64,000 nucleotides of DNA from Sphingopyxis panaciterrae (GTDB lineage: Bacteria; Pseudomonadota; Alphaproteobacteria; Sphingomonadales; Sphingomonadaceae). The stretch covers positions 35,001 through 99,000 of the forward strand of contig NZ_JAASQN010000006.1 of NCBI RefSeq assembly GCF_011762125.1, read 5' to 3'. Shown one piece after another: positions 36,079 to 44,135 of the stretch. Under the pieces are notes generated by a model. It saw nothing but the letters and a program-made list of their open reading frames with translations. It ran no database searches and was not told where the DNA came from. The translations under genes were made by a program, and so were the position numbers. Position 1 is the stretch's first letter; every line of letters starts with the position of its first letter.

Positions 36079-37602
36079 ATGAACACCATCATCATCCGCG
36101 AGGACGATCTCGTCGAAACGATCGCCGACGCGCTCCAGTACATCAGCTATTTCCACCCGATGGACTATATCCGTGCGCTCGCCGCCGCGTACGAACGCGA
36201 AGTGTCGCCTGCCGCGAAGGACGCGATGGCGCAGATCCTCTCGAACAGCCGCATGTGCGCCGAGGGGCACCGCCCGATCTGCCAGGACACGGGCATTGTC
36301 ACCGTCTTTATCAAATGGGGCATGGACTGCCGCCTCGACAGCCCGCGCAGCTTGCAGCAGGTGGTCGATGAGGGCGTGCGCCGCGCCTATCTCCACCCCG
36401 AAAACAAGCTGCGCGCCTCGATCCTCGCCGATCCCGCATTCAGCCGTGTGAACACCAAGGACAACACCCCGTCGGTCCTCAACGTAGAGATGGTCCCGGG
36501 TAGCAAGGTCGTGATCGACGTCGCCGCGAAGGGCGGCGGCAGCGAGAACAAGTCGAAGTTCAAGATGATGAACCCGTCGGATTCGATCGTCGACTGGGTG
36601 CTCGAAATGGTGCCGCAGATGGGCGCCGGCTGGTGCCCGCCCGGCATGCTCGGCATCGGCATCGGCGGCACCGCCGAAAAGGCGATGCTGCTCGCCAAAC
36701 AGTCGCTGATGGACCCGATCGACATGACCGAACTGCTCGCGCGCGGCCCGAGCAATCCGACCGAGGAACTGCGCATCGAGCTGTATGAAAAGGTCAATGC
36801 GCTCGGCATCGGTGCGCAGGGGCTCGGCGGCCTTGCCACCGTGCTCGACATCAAGATCGCCGACTGGCCGACGCATGCCGCGTCAAAGCCCGTCGCGATG
36901 ATCCCGAACTGCGCCGCGACACGCCACGCGCATGTCACGCTCGACGGCAGCGGCCCGGCCTTCCTCGAACCGCCCGTCCTCGCAGATTATCCGCAGATCG
37001 ACTGGACACCTGACAAGGCGGCGATCCGGGTCGATCTGGACACGCTGACTCCTGAAGTGGTTGCAAGCTGGAAACAGGGCGACCGCATCCTTCTCAATGG
37101 CAAGATGCTCACCGGCCGCGACGCCGCGCACAAGCGGATCGCCGACATGCTGGCGAAGGGTGAGGAACTGCCCGTCGAGTTCAAGGGCCGCGTCATCTAT
37201 TATGTCGGTCCGGTCGATCCGGTGGCTGAGGAAATCGTCGGCCCGGCGGGCCCGACGACCGCGACGCGCATGGACAAGTTCATGGACATGATGCTCGAAC
37301 AGGGCCTGCTCGCCTGCGTCGGCAAAGCCGAACGCGGCCCCGCCGCGACGCAATCGATCGCCAAGCACAAGAGCGCCTATCTGATGGCGGTCGGCGGCGC
37401 GGCTTACCTCGTGGCGCGCGCCATCAAAGGAAGCAAGGTCGTCGGCTTCGCCGACCTCGGCATGGAAGCGATCTATGAATTCGAGGTCCAGGACTTCCCG
37501 GTGACGGTGGCGGTCGACAGCGAAGGCCAGAACGTCCACGTCAACGCCCCCGCGCTGTGGCAGAAGCGGATCAAGGACGAAGGGCTGCTGGAGAAGGCGT
37601 GA
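36079..37602 (+). CDS. fumA: Class I (iron-sulfur) fumarate hydratase
   Basis: A 507-residue single-chain class I fumarase containing the alpha and beta parts. Cluster cysteines lie in RPICQDTGIVTVFI and in GWCPPGMLGIGIGG, with a third in MIPNCAATRHAHVTL; the swivel part has VGPVDPVAEEIVGPAGPTTATRMD and KSAYLMAVGGAAYLV. It interconverts fumarate and malate with a [4Fe-4S] cluster, in the TCA cycle. Start chosen at MNTIII (36079); the longer frame upstream is not conserved. The 229-bp gap from phaB holds no gene. Confidence 0.95.
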   Translation: MNTIIIREDDLVETIADALQYISYFHPMDYIRALAAAYEREVSPAAKDAMAQILSNSRMCAEGHRPICQDTGIVTVFIKWGMDCRLDSPRSLQQVVDEGVRRAYLHPENKLRASILADPAFSRVNTKDNTPSVLNVEMVPGSKVVIDVAAKGGGSENKSKFKMMNPSDSIVDWVLEMVPQMGAGWCPPGMLGIGIGGTAEKAMLLAKQSLMDPIDMTELLARGPSNPTEELRIELYEKVNALGIGAQGLGGLATVLDIKIADWPTHAASKPVAMIPNCAATRHAHVTLDGSGPAFLEPPVLADYPQIDWTPDKAAIRVDLDTLTPEVVASWKQGDRILLNGKMLTGRDAAHKRIADMLAKGEELPVEFKGRVIYYVGPVDPVAEEIVGPAGPTTATRMDKFMDMMLEQGLLACVGKAERGPAATQSIAKHKSAYLMAVGGAAYLVARAIKGSKVVGFADLGMEAIYEFEVQDFPVTVAVDSEGQNVHVNAPALWQKRIKDEGLLEKA

Positions 37603-37788
37603 GGCTTTCCTTGTAAGGAGCGCTCTTACAGGGTTGTAACTTTGAGCGCTGATATGCAGCGCATTAGTCAAAGAGTCCCATCAAAAAGGGACCGAACAAA
37701 ATGCGCGACGAAAACGGCAATCGTGATGAACCCCTACGGCTAAAATACTGCAGCCAGCGGAATCGCAAGCTGCGCTTTCAACTTTATC
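37603..37788. other. Hairpin-rich sequence after the fumarase gene
   Basis: GCGCTG-ATATG-CAGCGC (37646-37662) forms a perfect 6-bp stem, GAGCGCTC/GAGCGCT arms lie around it, and GTCCC/GGGAC bracket 37675-37692. No T-run follows. It may protect or end the fumarase message; I see no gene here. Confidence 0.5.
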
Positions 37789-37872
37789 CGTCACCCCGGC
37801 GAAGGCCGGGGTCTCGCCCTCACGGCCAGAAACATCCGAACCGGCGAGATCCCGGCCTTCGCCGGGATGACG
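37789..37872. repeat. Palindromic repeat (CACCCCGGCGAAGG family), left of GIY-YIG gene
   Basis: An 84-bp inverted repeat: TCACCCCGGCGAAGGCCGGG at one end, CCCGGCCTTCGCCGGGATGA at the other. A near-identical direct copy lies at 38223-38304 on the other side of the GIY-YIG gene. Confidence 0.85.
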
Positions 37873-37892
37873 ATGTGGGGTAGGTTCGGGCG

Positions 37893-38183
37893 ATGCGCCA
37901 ACCCTGCGTTTACATCCTCACCAATCGCAATAACCACTTATTCTACGTGGGCGTCACCAGCGACATCGCCGTGCGGATGACGCAGCATCGCGCCGGAACT
38001 GGCTCGGCACATTGCCAGCGCTACAACATCCGCAAACTTGTCTATGTCGAATTCCACGCGACGATGTACGAAGCCATCACGCGCGAGAAAGCTCTGAAGG
38101 AGTGGCATCGCGACTGGAAGCGACGGTTGATTGGCGAGAGCAATCCAGAGTGGAGTGACCTGTTCGATACGCTGCTCGGATAG
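37893..38183 (+). CDS. Small GIY-YIG nuclease domain protein
   Basis: A 96-residue single-domain protein of the UPF0213/YhbQ group. The motif is split as CVYILTN...FYVGVTSDIAVRMTQHRAG (the GIY of the motif is VYI and the YIG is YVG), followed by the catalytic Arg in RMTQH and the Glu in AITREKALKEWHR. It may be a nuclease acting on DNA junctions or flaps, by analogy with YhbQ. It lies between two similar palindromic repeats, a context suggesting that gene and repeats travel together. Confidence 0.9.
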   Translation: MRQPCVYILTNRNNHLFYVGVTSDIAVRMTQHRAGTGSAHCQRYNIRKLVYVEFHATMYEAITREKALKEWHRDWKRRLIGESNPEWSDLFDTLLG

Positions 38184-38222
38184 TGCAAAAATCTCCACAG
38201 CATTTCGCCACCTTCACTTTTC

Positions 38223-38304
38223 TGTCACCCCGGCGAAGGCCGGGGTCTCAATCTAACGGCCAGAACCTCCGCGCCGGCGAGATCCCGGCCTTCGCCGGGA
38301 TGAC
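38223..38304. repeat. Palindromic repeat (CACCCCGGCGAAGG family), right of GIY-YIG gene
   Basis: An 82-bp inverted repeat in the same orientation as that at 37789, with almost the same outer arms and the shared inner segment GGCCAGAA. The two flank the GIY-YIG gene as direct repeats. Confidence 0.85.
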
Positions 38305-38432
38305 ATCATCTAAGTCCCCGACAGCCCCGCCCCAAGACAAACTCAGCCTCAGCCATAGGCATTGTCGCGTTGCCTTCCGCGCCCGCGCGTTCGAAAACGC
38401 CCCCCAATTCCAAATCATAAGGGGGACGCCAG

Positions 38433-39968
38433 ATGGACTTTCGCGACTTCGATCGACTGAACCGCCGCGACATCATTCGCGGGGGCGCGATGCTGGGGGC
38501 GGGCGCCGCCTTCATCCAGCCGCTGCCGCTCTTCGCGCAGGCGGGATCGCTCGGCGATATCCGCAAAGCCGCCGCCGCCGGCAAGGAAGCGTCGATCAAG
38601 CGCATCCGCGACTGGGTCGCCCTTCCGTCGATCGCGGCCGAGGACCGCAACATGCCCGAGGGCGCGAAATATTTCGCAGAACTCGCGAAGGATGCGGGCT
38701 TTACCCACGTCGAAGTGGTGCCGACCGACGGTCATCCGGGCGTCTTCGCCACCCTCGATGTCGGCGCGCCGCGCACGCTCGGCCTCTACCTCATGTACGA
38801 CGTCAAGCAGTACGACCCCGCCGAATGGTCGTCGCCGCCGCTCGAAGGCAAGATGGTCGAACGCAAGAATCTCGGGCTGACGATGGTCGGGCGCGGCAGC
38901 GCGAACCACAAGGGCCCCGAGGGCACCTTCCTCGCCGCGATGCACGCGATCCGCGCCGCGGGACGCAAGCTGCCCGTCAACCTTGTCCTGATCTGCGAAG
39001 GCGAGGAAGAGATTGGTTCGCCGCATTTCCGCCAGCTCGTCACCAAGCCCAATGTCCTCGCCGCGCTCCAGAAATGCGATGGCGTCTTCATGCCCACCGC
39101 GATGCAGGACATGGACGGCGGCGCGACGATCGAACTCGGTGCCAAGGGCATCATCGAACTCGAACTGGTCGCGAGCGGCGAGAAATGGGGACGCGGGCCG
39201 AAGAAGGACGTGCACAGCAGCCTGAAGGCGATCATCGATTCGCCGGCCTGGCGGCTGGTGCAAGCGCTCCAGACGCTCGTCACCCCAGACGGCAACACCC
39301 CGGCGATCGACGGCTGGTTCGAAAATGTCCGCAAGCTGACCGAGCGCGAAAAGGCCATGATCCGCGACGCGATCAAAACCACCAACGAAGCGCAGATGAA
39401 GGACGATCTGGGGGTCACCCACTGGATCGACAATCTCTCGCTCGAGGATGCAATGGTCCGGCTGATGCAGGAACCGACGGTCAATATCGAAGGGCTGGTC
39501 GCGGGCTATACCGGCCCCGGCGGCAAGACGGTGCTGCCCGGCCGCGCGGTCGCCAAGCTCGACCTGCGCCTCGTCCCCAACCAGACGCGCGCCGAAGCGA
39601 CGCAAAAGCTGCGCGCCCACCTCGACAAACGCGGCTTCAACGACGTCGAGGTGAACATCTCGGGCGGCTATGATCCGACCGAAACCGACGAAAACAGCAG
39701 CCTGATCCGCGCCGAAATCGCGACCTATAAAAAGCTCGGCATCCGGCCGAACCTCAGCGTCCGCCTCGCAGGAAGCTGGCCCGGCGGCACCTTCACCCAG
39801 CCGCCGGTATCGGTTCCGGTCGGCCGTTTCGGGCTCAGCACCGGCGGCAACGCGCACGCCCCCGACGAATATTATCTGATCGATTCGATCAATCCGAAGG
39901 TTGCGGGGCTCGTCGATTCGACGATGGGCTATGTCGAATTCCTCTACACGCTCGCGGCGGTCAAATAG
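38433..39968 (+). CDS. M20-family peptidase-like protein, exported, altered metal site
   Basis: A 511-residue protein with a Tat signal (NRRDIIRGGAMLGAGAAF) and the two-part M20 fold: EEEIGSPHF (catalytic Glu region, residues 191-199), DVHSS (His 261) and AHAPDEYYLI (His near the C-terminus). Three metal ligands normal for M20 are replaced: the His of HxD is Met121 (YLMYDVK), the bridging Asp is Asn158 (RGSANHKG), and the Asp of the ISD segment is Thr222. Activity is therefore doubtful. A paralogue (40621-42159) has the same substitutions. A small membrane-protein gene lies between them. Confidence 0.85.
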   Translation: MDFRDFDRLNRRDIIRGGAMLGAGAAFIQPLPLFAQAGSLGDIRKAAAAGKEASIKRIRDWVALPSIAAEDRNMPEGAKYFAELAKDAGFTHVEVVPTDGHPGVFATLDVGAPRTLGLYLMYDVKQYDPAEWSSPPLEGKMVERKNLGLTMVGRGSANHKGPEGTFLAAMHAIRAAGRKLPVNLVLICEGEEEIGSPHFRQLVTKPNVLAALQKCDGVFMPTAMQDMDGGATIELGAKGIIELELVASGEKWGRGPKKDVHSSLKAIIDSPAWRLVQALQTLVTPDGNTPAIDGWFENVRKLTEREKAMIRDAIKTTNEAQMKDDLGVTHWIDNLSLEDAMVRLMQEPTVNIEGLVAGYTGPGGKTVLPGRAVAKLDLRLVPNQTRAEATQKLRAHLDKRGFNDVEVNISGGYDPTETDENSSLIRAEIATYKKLGIRPNLSVRLAGSWPGGTFTQPPVSVPVGRFGLSTGGNAHAPDEYYLIDSINPKVAGLVDSTMGYVEFLYTLAAVK

Positions 39969-40053
39969 CATAGCGGCGGTGCGCGAGGGGCTTGCGCCGG
40001 CCGGGCTTTCGTTCATTCTCCGTGTCACCCGACCCGGAGAATGACGCCGGCCC

Positions 40054-40539
40054 ATGCCAGAAGCCATCGACCTTTATTCGCCCCATGCGCCCGAACAGAT
40101 CGCGCGCACGCTCAAGCGGATCATGGACGACCCGATGCCGGGCGCGAAGGCCCGCGTCTTCGGCAAGGGCAGCGAGCGCGACATGACGCTGCGCTACCGC
40201 CAGCGCAATTCGCGCACCAATATGGAGCCCGTGCTCACCGCCGCCATGGACTCGTACAAGGGCGGCACGCGGATCACCGGCACCTTCGGCACGCCGCCGG
40301 GGGCGCGCTACTTCCCCTATATCTGGGTCGGCTTCCTGTCCTTGTTCGTCATCGGCGGCATCCTCGCCTTTATCTATATCCCCGGCGCCGGGTTGTTCGC
40401 GACCTTCTTCGCCGGCATCCCGCTCCTGATGATCTTCGCCGGCCTCGCCGCCTTTCGCGCCCAGCCCGCCCCGGAAGAAGACAAGGCGAAGATTCTCGCC
40501 TTCCTCGCCCGCGAAATCGACGCGCGTCCGCTCACGTAA
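40054..40539 (+). CDS. Small membrane protein of unknown function
   Basis: A 161-residue protein that I do not recognise. Residues 1-85 are soluble with a basic stretch (RTLKRIMDDPMPGAKARVFGKG). Two hydrophobic segments follow at about 93-118 and 122-140 (WVGFLSLFVIGGILAFIY, LFATFFAGIPLLMIFAGLAAF), then a charged tail. The position between the two M20-like paralogues suggests it is a passenger of that duplication, or an unrelated gene that separated the copies. Confidence 0.65.
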   Translation: MPEAIDLYSPHAPEQIARTLKRIMDDPMPGAKARVFGKGSERDMTLRYRQRNSRTNMEPVLTAAMDSYKGGTRITGTFGTPPGARYFPYIWVGFLSLFVIGGILAFIYIPGAGLFATFFAGIPLLMIFAGLAAFRAQPAPEEDKAKILAFLAREIDARPLT

Positions 40540-40620
40540 CGGTAAGTCCCCGCCACGCGCTTGCGTTTCCTAACGGGATCGGCACATTGCTTCGCATATG
40601 AACCAGGCAGGGGACGCACG

Positions 40621-42159
40621 ATGGAATTCCATGATTTGAACCGCTTGAACCGCCGCGACGTCATGCGCGGCACCGCGATGCTGGGCGCCGGCGCCGCCTT
40701 CATGCAACCGTTGCCGCTGCTCGCCCAATCGGGATCGATGGCGGATATCCGCAAGGCCGCCGAAGCGGGCAAGGACGCATCGATCAAGCGCATCCGCGAC
40801 TGGATCGCCCTTCCCTCGATCGCCGCCGAGAACCGCAACATGGCCGAAGGCGCCGCCTATATGGCCGAGCTGGCAAGGGATGCGGGCTTCACCAATGTCG
40901 AGATCGTGCCGACCGACGGCCATCCCGGCGTGTTCGGGACGATCGACGCCGGCGCCAAGCGCACGCTCGGCATTTATTTCATGTACGACGTCAAACAGTT
41001 CGACCCGGCTGAATGGTCGTCGCCGCCCCTCGAGGGCAAGATGGTCGACCGCCCCGGCTTCGGCCAGTCGATCATGGGCCGCGGCGCGGTGAACCAGAAG
41101 GGCCCCGAGGCGACCTTCCTCGCCGCGCTCCACGCGATCCGCGCCGCCGGGCGGGGGCTGCCGGTCAACATCGTCCTCGTCTGCGAGGGCGAGGAAGAAA
41201 TCGGATCGCCGCATTTCCGCCAGATCGCGACCAAGCCCAATATCCTCGCCGCACTCAAGAAATGCGACGGCATCTTCATCCCGATGTCGGGGCAGGACAG
41301 CAGCGGCAATGTCGCGGTCAATCTGGGATCGAAGGGGATCATCGAACTCGAACTCGTCGCCAGCGGCGAGAAATGGGGCCGCGGGCCGAAGAAGGATGTG
41401 CATTCGAGCCTGAAGGCGATGGTCGATTCGCCCGCATGGCGGCTGGTGCAGGCCTTGCAGACGCTGGTGACCCCCGATGGCAACAAGCCGGCGATCGAGG
41501 GCTGGTTCGAAAATGTCCGCCCGCTGACCGAACGCGAGAAGACATTGATCCGCGAAGCGGCGAAGGCCGACAACGACGAAGCACAGATGAAGGCGGCGCT
41601 CGGAGTCACCCACTGGATCGACAATCTGTCGTACGACGACGCGCTGATCCGCCTGGCGCAGGAACCGACGGTCAATATCGAGGGGCTGGTCGCGGGCTAT
41701 ACCGGCCCTGGCGGCAAGACGGTGCTGCCCGGCCGCGCGGTCGCCAAGCTCGACCTGCGCCTCGTCCCCAACCAGACGCGCGCCGAGGCCGAGAAGAAGC
41801 TGCGCGCGCATCTCGACAAACATGGCTTCACCGATGTCGAGATGAACGTGTCGGGTGGCTATGACCCGACCGAGGTCGACGAAAAGAGCAGCCTCGTCCG
41901 CGCCGAACTGGCGACCTACAAGCGGCTTGGCGTGCACGCGAGCCTCAATGCGCGGATGGCGGGAAGCTGGCCCGGCGCGACCTTCACCGCACCGCCGGTG
42001 TCGATCCCCGCGGGGCATTTCGGCATCGGCCATGGTTCGGGCGCGCACGCCCCCGACGAATATTATCTGATCGATTCGACGAACCCGAAGGTTGCGGGGC
42101 TCGTTGACGCGACGATCGGCTATGCCGAATTCCTCTACACGCTCGCCGCGATCAAATAG
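40621..42159 (+). CDS. M20-family peptidase-like protein, exported (paralogue)
   Basis: A 512-residue close paralogue of the gene at 38433, with the same Tat signal region (NRRDVMRGTAMLGAGAAF) and the same overall layout. Again the canonical M20 ligands are absent: Met121 for His, Asn158 for Asp and Met222 for Asp, while EEEIGSPHF, DVHSS and AHAPDEYYLI are kept. Upstream of it GCAGGGGACG precedes the ATG. Part of the coding sequence (about 41660-41788) is nearly identical to the other copy, much more than its surroundings, which indicates gene conversion. Confidence 0.85.
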   Translation: MEFHDLNRLNRRDVMRGTAMLGAGAAFMQPLPLLAQSGSMADIRKAAEAGKDASIKRIRDWIALPSIAAENRNMAEGAAYMAELARDAGFTNVEIVPTDGHPGVFGTIDAGAKRTLGIYFMYDVKQFDPAEWSSPPLEGKMVDRPGFGQSIMGRGAVNQKGPEATFLAALHAIRAAGRGLPVNIVLVCEGEEEIGSPHFRQIATKPNILAALKKCDGIFIPMSGQDSSGNVAVNLGSKGIIELELVASGEKWGRGPKKDVHSSLKAMVDSPAWRLVQALQTLVTPDGNKPAIEGWFENVRPLTEREKTLIREAAKADNDEAQMKAALGVTHWIDNLSYDDALIRLAQEPTVNIEGLVAGYTGPGGKTVLPGRAVAKLDLRLVPNQTRAEAEKKLRAHLDKHGFTDVEMNVSGGYDPTEVDEKSSLVRAELATYKRLGVHASLNARMAGSWPGATFTAPPVSIPAGHFGIGHGSGAHAPDEYYLIDSTNPKVAGLVDATIGYAEFLYTLAAIK

Positions 42160-42242
42160 GGAGCCATCCTTGGCGGGAGATCGTTAGATTGACGCCGGCC
42201 GCGCCGCCGCCAACGGATTTGGCGGCTATTTCCTAACCCTTT

Positions 42243-42336
42243 TGTCATCCCGGGCTTGACCCGGGATCCCGCTTTTTGGAGGCGCCAGCCGTTTTCGAGA
42301 TCAAGCGGGACCCCGGATCAAGTCCGGGGTGACGAT
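42243..42336. repeat. Palindromic repeat, CCGGACTTGA family, copy C
   Basis: An inverted repeat between TGTCATCCCGGGCTTGACCC and CCGGATCAAGTCCGGGGTGA, with TTTTTGGAGGCGCC inside, in the opposite orientation to copies A and B. After it AACGGCAACTAACGGCCGG is the reverse of the flank seen in the other copies. It occupies the gap between the M20-like gene and element copy 3. Confidence 0.85.
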
Positions 42337-42378
42337 GAATGGAACGGCAACTAACGGCCGGACACAGCCACCACCCCT

Positions 42379-42550
42379 TAGGGTCAGGACCCATTAATTG
42401 CAGGTTCGAGGTTTGAAGCGATTTTGCTCAGGGCGAGGAGGCAAGGTGTAGAAATATGTCGATATTTCAAGACTTTCGGACGACGCCATGCGCAAAATCG
42501 GTCAAATCGCGAAGCGACGTCGAACCTGCAATCAATGGGTCCTGACCCTA
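42379..42550 (+). repeat. Structured dispersed element, copy 3 (172 bp, short form)
   Basis: Outer arms 42379-42409 and 42520-42550 match at 30 of 31 positions. Inside: GATTTTGCTCAGGGC with GCGCAAAATC; a 6-bp hairpin AAATAT-GTCG-ATATTT; and TCGC-GAA-GCGA. It lacks the long second stem seen in copies 1, 2 and 4. The right end supplies the TAG stop of the DUF481 gene at 42548, as copy 1 does for the 886-1182 gene. A short frame starting MSIFQD is again present. Confidence 0.9.
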
Positions 42551-43729
42551 AAACCCGTACACCAAAGTAAAGCGCGTCAGCGTATCGACCTTTTCGATCC
42601 CCGGCGGCGGATTGGTGTCGAGTTCGGCCGAATAGGCGAGGCGCGCCGACAGGGCGCCGGTCAGCTTGGCGCTGAGCGCGGTCAGCGAACTCGCCGCGGT
42701 ATTGCGTTCGCCGACGGTGGTCGATGCGACCTGCGTCAGCCGCAGGGCGGGCGACAATTGCCACCCGAAATCGACCCCCGCCAGCCCGGTCAATTCGCTA
42801 TCGGTAGGGCCCCTCAGATAATCGGTATACCGCCAGGTCGGCCCGCCTTTCAGGCTGAGCGACATCGTCTTCTTGTCGATCAGTTTGTAACCGAGACCGC
42901 CCGACACATTCCATCGCGTGTCATAACCAAGGATGCGATCCTGCTCCCAGCGGGTCAGGCCATAGACGAAGGCGCGGTCGCTGACCTTATATTGCGGCTC
43001 GACCTCGACCAGGAAACGCTCGACCGAGGTGCGCCCGTTCGTCCGCTGATAGTCGGCCTGCGCGCGGAACCGATGGTTCCAGTCCAATCCCTTGCGCGCG
43101 AGGGCAAGCCCGGCGCTCAGCCCCCTCGAACTGGTGTTGCCGCTGGCCAGCGTCGCGCCGATCTGGCCTTCGCCTTTCCAGTTCTGCCAGATTTTCGCGG
43201 CCGCCAGTTTCGCGCGGGCCGCGGCCGCCGCCTCGTCCTTCAGCCGCTGCCGTTCGGCGCGATAGGCGACGACCCGCGCGTCGATGTCCGCCGCCAGGTC
43301 GGGGCTGGCGGCCTTCGCCAGCTTGGCCACTGCCTCGACATCGCCATCCTTGCCGCTCGCCATCGCGGCGGCGAGCATGTCGCGCACCGGGTCGGGCGCC
43401 GCCGCCGGCGGCTGCGCGCTTTGATAATAAGCCACCATCGCGTTGATTTCGCGCAGACTGCCGGGATTGGTCATCCGGGAGAGTTTGAGCACCGCTTCGA
43501 CTTCGACATCCTCGCCGCCCGCGAAGGCGGCGTCGATCATCGCGCGCACCGCATCGGGCAGCGGCGGGTCGGACGGCATCAGCATCGTCGGAATGGGATT
43601 GACCATCAGCGGATCGACCAGCGCGGGATTGGGCTGCGACGGATCGGCCGGCTCCTGCGACGCAAGCGCCGGCTGGGCGGTGAAGGCAAACGGCAGGCAA
43701 AGCACGGCCAGGCGGGGGAGAGGTCTCAC
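42548..43729 (-). CDS. DUF481 outer-membrane-like protein
   Basis: A 393-residue exported protein with a GTG start at 43729 (RBS GAAGGACATC). The signal peptide is VRPLPRLAVLCLPFAFTAQPALA, then a Pro-rich and acidic region (residues 25-95), a helical part with many Ala (ERQRLKDEAAAAARAKLAAAK), and from about residue 165 the DUF481 beta-barrel-like repeat (WKGEGQIGATLASGNTSSRGLSAG; final DTLTRFTLVYGF). The terminal Phe suits BAM recognition. The role is unknown. Its stop codon TAG is part of element copy 3. ATG alternatives lie farther upstream but enter the next gene's 5' end. Confidence 0.85.
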   Translation of the reverse strand: MRPLPRLAVLCLPFAFTAQPALASQEPADPSQPNPALVDPLMVNPIPTMLMPSDPPLPDAVRAMIDAAFAGGEDVEVEAVLKLSRMTNPGSLREINAMVAYYQSAQPPAAAPDPVRDMLAAAMASGKDGDVEAVAKLAKAASPDLAADIDARVVAYRAERQRLKDEAAAAARAKLAAAKIWQNWKGEGQIGATLASGNTSSRGLSAGLALARKGLDWNHRFRAQADYQRTNGRTSVERFLVEVEPQYKVSDRAFVYGLTRWEQDRILGYDTRWNVSGGLGYKLIDKKTMSLSLKGGPTWRYTDYLRGPTDSELTGLAGVDFGWQLSPALRLTQVASTTVGERNTAASSLTALSAKLTGALSARLAYSAELDTNPPPGIEKVDTLTRFTLVYGF

Positions 43730-43859
43730 CGAAGATGTCCTTCTCTGGGGGGCAGGATCGGGTTCGTTCGAACGTCGGGCGCGACCTGTTGCCGCTGCGA
43801 GTGCCTTATAACCCCAAAGAGACTGGCATTTCCACCCCGCCTGCCCCATTTGCAAACCC

Positions 43860-44135
43860 ATGTACATCGCGCTCTTCGCCATTTTCTGCGCCGGCATCGG
43901 CAATTTCGCGATGCACCGCGCGTTCATGGAAAGTGACGATCCGCTCGTACAGCAGATGGTGAAACCGATGGCCGACAGGGTTGGTCCCAACATCACCTAC
44001 GTCTTCGAATATCTGCTGCTGGTCGGCGCGATGGCGATCGCGACGCGGAACTGGTTCACCGCGCTGATGGTCTATGGCCTTTATACCATCTTCAACGCGA
44101 TGGCGTTCAGTTGGGTGATGAACCGGCCGAAATGA
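43860..44135 (+). CDS. Small membrane protein of unknown function
   Basis: A 91-residue protein with an N-terminal hydrophobic helix (YIALFAIFCAGIGNF), a polar middle and two further hydrophobic segments (VFEYLLLVGAMAIA, FTALMVYGLYTIFNAMAF). I do not recognise a family. It is divergent from the DUF481 gene (130 bases upstream) and convergent with the GumN/TraB gene; their ends overlap by 29 bases. Confidence 0.7.
   Translation: MYIALFAIFCAGIGNFAMHRAFMESDDPLVQQMVKPMADRVGPNITYVFEYLLLVGAMAIATRNWFTALMVYGLYTIFNAMAFSWVMNRPK

Noticed and set aside
37701..37883. Frame starting MRDENGNRDE as a small protein
   Set aside because: Its second half is translated from the palindromic repeat at 37789 (RRRPGS...), and no conserved motif is seen.
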